Assembly (NCBI RefSeq): GCF_000478195.2
Contig: NZ_AUZM01000007.1
Coordinates: 1-64,000 of the forward strand
DNA: 64,000 nucleotides
Direction: 5' to 3'
Source of the DNA: Lyngbya aestuarii BL J
GTDB lineage: Bacteria; Cyanobacteriota; Cyanobacteriia; Cyanobacteriales; Microcoleaceae
Under the pieces are notes generated by a model. It did no database searches. It saw nothing but the letters and a program-made list of their open reading frames with translations, and was not told where the DNA came from. The translations under genes and the position numbers were made by a program. Shown piece after piece: positions 60,196 to 64,000 of the stretch. Position 1 is the stretch's first letter. Every line of letters starts with the position of its first letter.

Positions 60196-62181
60196 ATGGA
60201 ACGTTTGCCTTTAGATAAACTGGGAGCAAGAGTCAGCCCTAAAGATCCTTATATCATTGAGTTTGGATTGTTTTTGCCTGAAATCTTAGCCACAGAAAAC
60301 AATCAAGTTTTTGTTAAAATCATCCATGAGCATGACCAGTTTTTACAATGTATTCCCCCTCATAAAATTGAATTGCAACTAAGTCAGTTTGATTATCAAA
60401 ACAATACAGAAAATTGTAGTTATTGGTCACAAAAAGTAGAGATCAAAAAATATGAACCCCAACACCCGAAGTCAAGTTGGGGAAAAAAAGGAAAATATTT
60501 ATATCGTTATTTTCTGAAATATTCAACAATCAATGCCGATCAACAACAATTGGAAATTGATTGGATTATTGACCCATTTGCACGAGAATTTGGGATTGGT
60601 AAACTCTCTGCATTTACGGTTGAAAATGAAGATTATCAATGGAGTAAACACGAACAAAAGGAATGGAAAACACCTGCTTTAAATGATTTAATCATCTATG
60701 AGATGATGATTAGTGAGTTTGGTCGAGATCTCAAAGAAACGATTAATCGATTGGATTATCTGGCGGATCTCGGAGTGAATTGTATTAATATCATGCCGAT
60801 TTCTAATGTTGTCAATACAATTGACTGGGGATATAAACCCATTGGTTATTTTGGAATTGATGAACGGTTTGGAAAAACCAAACATCTTAAAAAGTTAATT
60901 GATTATGCTCATCAGAAAGGAATTGCAGTCATTTTAGATGTGGTTTATGCCCATACAGAAGAACATTTTGCCTATAGTTATCTCTATCGAAATCTGGAAC
61001 AGCCCAATCCTTTGATGGGTAAATTTGGCGATATGGATGGCTTTGGCAAAGATGATGAATGTACAAACTTTGACCATCCGTTTATTCAAGACTTCTTTTA
61101 TACAGTCAACTGTTATTTACTAGAAGAATATCATATTGATGGTTTTCGCTATGACTTTGTTCCGGGGTATTGGGATGGGCCAGTCGGAAAAGGCTATGCA
61201 AATTTAACCTACAATACCTATCAAGAGGTAAAAAGCAAAGCTAATATTGTTCAACACAAACAGGAAAATTGGAAAGACTGGCAGCGATTTTTTAACAATA
61301 ATGATTATGAGACTCTAAATTTGATTCAATGTGCTGAACAACTACAAGATCCCAAAGGTGTTTTACACGAAACCTATAGTAATTGTACTTGGCAAAATCG
61401 AACCTTGTACACGTCCAAACAAGTGAGTTACAAAAAATATTATTTCTTAGACAATCTCGCCTTAAGCTATAGTTTGTATGGCTATCCCAATCAAGTTAAT
61501 CAGAACGGGGATACTCAAATTAAAACCGCATTACAATATATTGAAACCCACGATCATCCTCGATTTGTTTGTAATTGGGGCTGTAAACCTTGTCGAAATG
61601 AAGAATTTTTACAAGAAGGCGATCGCGAAGAAAACTGGTATAAGGTACAGCCTTATCTGATTGGTGTATTAACGGCTAAAGGAATTCCTTTAATTTGGCA
61701 AGGTCAAGAATTTGCAGAAAACTATTATATTCCACCAGAAGGGGCGATTCGAGTCATGCTTTTTCGGCCTGTGCGTTGGGATTATTTCTATGATAAAATT
61801 GGTCAGAAAATGATTTATTTAGTTCGTAAATTGATTCAATTACGCCGTCAACAGCCTCAATTTCGGTCTTTCAATGATGACAGTTATTACTTTCAAAATC
61901 ATTATGGTCGTTATCAGTCTAACGGGGTGTTAATTGTCTATCGAAAACTTCAGGAAAAAGTCAGTTTAATTGCGCTTAACTTTTCTGATGAGGATCAAAC
62001 GATTAAGTTTCGTTTTCCTGATGAATCTGACTTTCAGCTTCCCTCAACTTATAGCGGCAATTTCACAGAAGAACTTCACGGAGAAGATGTGCCGGATTTG
62101 AACTTAAAAAACATTTCTAAAGAGGAGGAACATGATTTACTTATCCCCAGTAACTACGGACGGATTTGGACTTTGAGTTAA
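60196..62181 (+). CDS. GH13 alpha-amylase family protein
   Basis: A 661-residue cytoplasmic enzyme: N-terminal beta domain (about 15-130, CBM48-like), catalytic barrel (about 165-540) and C-terminal beta domain. The catalytic triad is visible: nucleophile Asp320 (IDGFRYDF), acid/base Glu381 (IQCAEQL) and Asp453 (ETHDHP). Region I reads DVVYAH (248-253), with Ala in place of the usual Asn. It could act on glycogen or a related alpha-glucan, as branching enzyme, maltosyl or debranching activity; the subfamily is not certain. Confidence 0.87.
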   Translation: MERLPLDKLGARVSPKDPYIIEFGLFLPEILATENNQVFVKIIHEHDQFLQCIPPHKIELQLSQFDYQNNTENCSYWSQKVEIKKYEPQHPKSSWGKKGKYLYRYFLKYSTINADQQQLEIDWIIDPFAREFGIGKLSAFTVENEDYQWSKHEQKEWKTPALNDLIIYEMMISEFGRDLKETINRLDYLADLGVNCINIMPISNVVNTIDWGYKPIGYFGIDERFGKTKHLKKLIDYAHQKGIAVILDVVYAHTEEHFAYSYLYRNLEQPNPLMGKFGDMDGFGKDDECTNFDHPFIQDFFYTVNCYLLEEYHIDGFRYDFVPGYWDGPVGKGYANLTYNTYQEVKSKANIVQHKQENWKDWQRFFNNNDYETLNLIQCAEQLQDPKGVLHETYSNCTWQNRTLYTSKQVSYKKYYFLDNLALSYSLYGYPNQVNQNGDTQIKTALQYIETHDHPRFVCNWGCKPCRNEEFLQEGDREENWYKVQPYLIGVLTAKGIPLIWQGQEFAENYYIPPEGAIRVMLFRPVRWDYFYDKIGQKMIYLVRKLIQLRRQQPQFRSFNDDSYYFQNHYGRYQSNGVLIVYRKLQEKVSLIALNFSDEDQTIKFRFPDESDFQLPSTYSGNFTEELHGEDVPDLNLKNISKEEEHDLLIPSNYGRIWTLS

Positions 62182-62253
62182 CGTTATAATATTTCTGTGA
62201 ACATCCCCATGGTCAAAGCTTAAGTCAATACCTGTCTAAAAAAGGCTAAATTA

Positions 62254-62637
62254 ATGGAACGAATCTTTTTAACAATTGCAGCAATTCTAGGTGGTTTATC
62301 TGTTATGGCGGGTGCTTTTGGCGCTCATGCTTTGAGTGGGAAAATCAGCGAACGGGCTATAGAAATCTTCGAGACAGGCGCTCGCTATCAAATGTATCAT
62401 GCGCTCGCCTTATTCTTAATCGCAGTCCTACTGAGAACTTCTCAATCCCCTCAATCTCCTCAACCGTTATTGAATATTGCTGGAACTGCATTTATTATCG
62501 GAGTCGCGATTTTTTCAGGAAGTTTGTATGCTTTAAGCCTAACGGGGATTAAATGGTTAGGTGCAATTACGCCGCTTGGGGGTGTTGCATTGATCGGGGG
62601 ATGGGGATGTTTAGCGATCGCGGCTTTTAAGCTATGA
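62254..62637 (+). CDS. DUF423 membrane protein
   Basis: A 127-residue protein with four membrane helices and the family start MERIFLTIAAILGGLSVMAGAFGAHAL, followed by YQMYHALALF. DUF423 proteins (YgdD type) are small inner-membrane proteins of unknown role. Confidence 0.92.
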   Translation: MERIFLTIAAILGGLSVMAGAFGAHALSGKISERAIEIFETGARYQMYHALALFLIAVLLRTSQSPQSPQPLLNIAGTAFIIGVAIFSGSLYALSLTGIKWLGAITPLGGVALIGGWGCLAIAAFKL

Positions 62638-62732
62638 GGAGAACTCGAAATTTATCGATTGAGTGCGTTATGATACCGTAAAGGAGTACGCTGGAAATAT
62701 AACCAGACTAATAATACATTAATTAAGCGCAA

Positions 62733-63497
62733 ATGGAAAGCGAAACAATGGTTCTGTTATCGAGTCGTGAAATTGAAAAAATGCGTCAAGCGGGACGTTT
62801 AGCGGCTCAACTGTTAGATCATCTAGAACCGATGGTTAAACCGGGAGTTAGTACCCTCGAAATTAATGATGAAGCCGAACGTTGGACAAAAGCTCACGGC
62901 GCTCACAGCGCTCCTTTAGGATATCATGGCTTCCCTAAATCTATTTGTACGAGTATCAATCATGTCATTTGTCACGGTATTCCTAATGCTAAACAAATTC
63001 TCCAAGACGGAGATATTATCAATATTGACGTGACTCCGATTGTAGATGGCTATCACGGCGATACTTCTAAAACATTTTTTGTGGGTACGCCTTCTCCTGT
63101 GGCAAAAAAATTAGTAGAAGTCACCTATGAATCGATGATGCGGGGAATTCAAGCGGTTAAACCCGGGGCTAGAATTGGCGATATTGGTGCTGCTATTCAG
63201 GAATATGCAGAATCTCATGGATTTTCTGTAGTTCGAGATTTTGTGGGTCATGGGGTGAATACCACCTTTCATACAGCGCCCCAAGTTCCCCATTATGGAA
63301 AAGCCGGGAAAGGAAAAAAACTGCGTCAGGGAATGGTTTTTACCATTGAACCGATGATTAATGAAGGGACTTGGGAAGCAAAAGTTCTCGAAGATGGCTG
63401 GACTGCGATTACAATAGATGGTCAACTCTCTGCTCAGTTTGAACATACTATTGCTGTCACTGATTCTGGTGTAGATATCTTGACCCTACCAGATTAG
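62733..63497 (+). CDS. map: Type I methionine aminopeptidase
   Basis: A 254-residue enzyme that removes the initiator Met from new proteins. Metal ligands are Asp99, Asp110, His173, Glu206 and Glu237, and His81 (CHGIP) is also present; these are spaced like the E. coli enzyme with a constant shift of two. Met6 at 62748 is an alternative start. Followed by a palindrome. Confidence 0.96.
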   Translation: MESETMVLLSSREIEKMRQAGRLAAQLLDHLEPMVKPGVSTLEINDEAERWTKAHGAHSAPLGYHGFPKSICTSINHVICHGIPNAKQILQDGDIINIDVTPIVDGYHGDTSKTFFVGTPSPVAKKLVEVTYESMMRGIQAVKPGARIGDIGAAIQEYAESHGFSVVRDFVGHGVNTTFHTAPQVPHYGKAGKGKKLRQGMVFTIEPMINEGTWEAKVLEDGWTAITIDGQLSAQFEHTIAVTDSGVDILTLPD

Positions 63498-63511
63498 ACT
63501 GTTTTTTCAGA

Positions 63512-63536
63512 GTAGGGTGGGCAATGCCCACACTAC
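63512..63536. repeat. Palindrome GTAGGGTGGGC-AAT-GCCCACACTAC
   Basis: An eleven-pair stem with one mismatch (63512-63522 with 63526-63536) and an AAT loop, between convergent genes. It resembles, from memory, dispersed GTGGGCAATGCCCAC palindromes of cyanobacteria and may act as a terminator for both genes. Confidence 0.65.
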
Positions 63537-63545
63537 AATTATTAT

Positions 63546-63806
63546 TTATATTATCGGTAATTCGTCTAACATTTTCGCCAGTAAGTTTAAACAACGTTCT
63601 CCAAAAATTGCGGAGAATAGCCCAACCGTTAAGGGTAAAATGATAGAAAGACTAATTTGAGTCGGACTCCACGCGGCTAAGTTTCCCGAGAGTCCCCCGT
63701 AGGAAAACGGAAGCAACAGGGGAAACAAACCAATGAATGCTCCGATGAGAAAATGAATGATAATGGTCTTGAATGGGCGTTGTTGAGAATTATTTTTAGG
63801 TGTCAT
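63546..63806 (-). CDS. Small hypothetical membrane protein
   Basis: An 86-residue protein starting MTPKNNSQQRPFKT with two hydrophobic helices (about 15-36 and 47-66). No family recognised. The ATG at 63806 is preferred to the TTG at 63830; neither has a clear ribosome site. It is convergent with map. Confidence 0.6.
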   Translation of the reverse strand: MTPKNNSQQRPFKTIIIHFLIGAFIGLFPLLLPFSYGGLSGNLAAWSPTQISLSIILPLTVGLFSAIFGERCLNLLAKMLDELPII

Positions 63807-64000
63807 CGAACTGTTTTTAATGGACTTCAAGATTAATCTACAATTTCTGACTGATATTTTCCGAAGAGAATAGATAAATTAATACCGTTGTCGATATTGC
63901 AATTGTGGGGATTAAAAACCCGGTTTCTAACAGAAAGTTGGTTTTTGGAATGTACCTGACTGACACCGGATACCGGACACCTGACACCCATCTCTATTAA
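63807..64000. other. Window end, no gene seen
   Basis: About 190 bases ending in a short GACACC-type repeat (about 63957-63990). No open frame supported. Confidence 0.5.

Overview
The window is chromosomal DNA from a cyanobacterium, most likely a filamentous, motile, Oscillatoriales-like form. The evidence is a psbE-psbF-psbL-psbJ operon behind rubA and ycf48, an ndhC-ndhK-ndhJ operon, many HIP1 octamers (GCGATCGC), a phototaxis-type chemosensory operon, and many cyanobacterial protein families. The base composition is AT-rich, and genes lie on both strands in short operons. I saw no IS element, CRISPR array, prophage or intact tRNA. The organism assignment is inference from gene content.

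Layout. 1-1540: end of a phosphate ABC transporter operon (pstA, pstB). 1.7-12.8 kb: a dense group of small stress-type proteins (CsbD, GlsB/YeaQ, BON lipoprotein, YflT-like repeat protein, PRC-barrel and DUF2382 proteins, DUF1206, a Psb35-like protein), mixed with a divergent CaCA exchanger and a K+-channel-like protein with an altered selectivity filter. 12.9-17.2 kb: a frameshifted DUF3616 gene, an M16 peptidase and a SdrD-B-repeat protein. 17.5-21.8 kb: photosynthesis and respiration core (ndhCKJ diverging from rubA-ycf48 and psbEFLJ). 21.9-28.3 kb: DUF218 protein, exported-looking hydratase, SemiSWEET, B12/radical-SAM protein, WecG/TagA glycosyltransferase and a polyprenyl-phosphate sugar transferase. 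28.8-36.8 kb: GTPase/epimerase pair, DUF3352 protein, WcaI-like glycosyltransferase and a pentapeptide-repeat protein with a long leader. 37.2-47.2 kb: a five-gene pix/ptx-type operon (PatA-like regulator, CheY, CheW, five-GAF MCP, hybrid CheA). 47.5-55.6 kb: GT39-like transferase, PGM1-like ATP-grasp ligase, a CLC-CBS-USP chloride transporter and a glycosyltransferase. 55.6-64 kb: a candidate structured RNA, double-GNAT protein, GHL10 and GH13 glycoside-hydrolase-type proteins, DUF423 and methionine aminopeptidase.

How the parts fit. The pix operon reads as a complete light-directed motility pathway: GAF receptor, CheW, CheA hybrid and two response regulators. The sugar transferases (25.9, 26.7, 33.3, 47.5 and 54.4 kb) suggest exopolysaccharide or glycan synthesis, which would suit a gliding filament. 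The stress block looks like an envelope and desiccation/osmotic toolkit with no assigned mechanism. The points most worth a second look are: the five-GAF receptor that keeps paired cysteines in four of its GAF domains; three transport proteins whose usual catalytic or filter residues are changed (CLC Glu to Gln, CaCA first repeat, GYG to GQG); and the promoter-hairpin-terminator unit at 55.63-55.98 kb.
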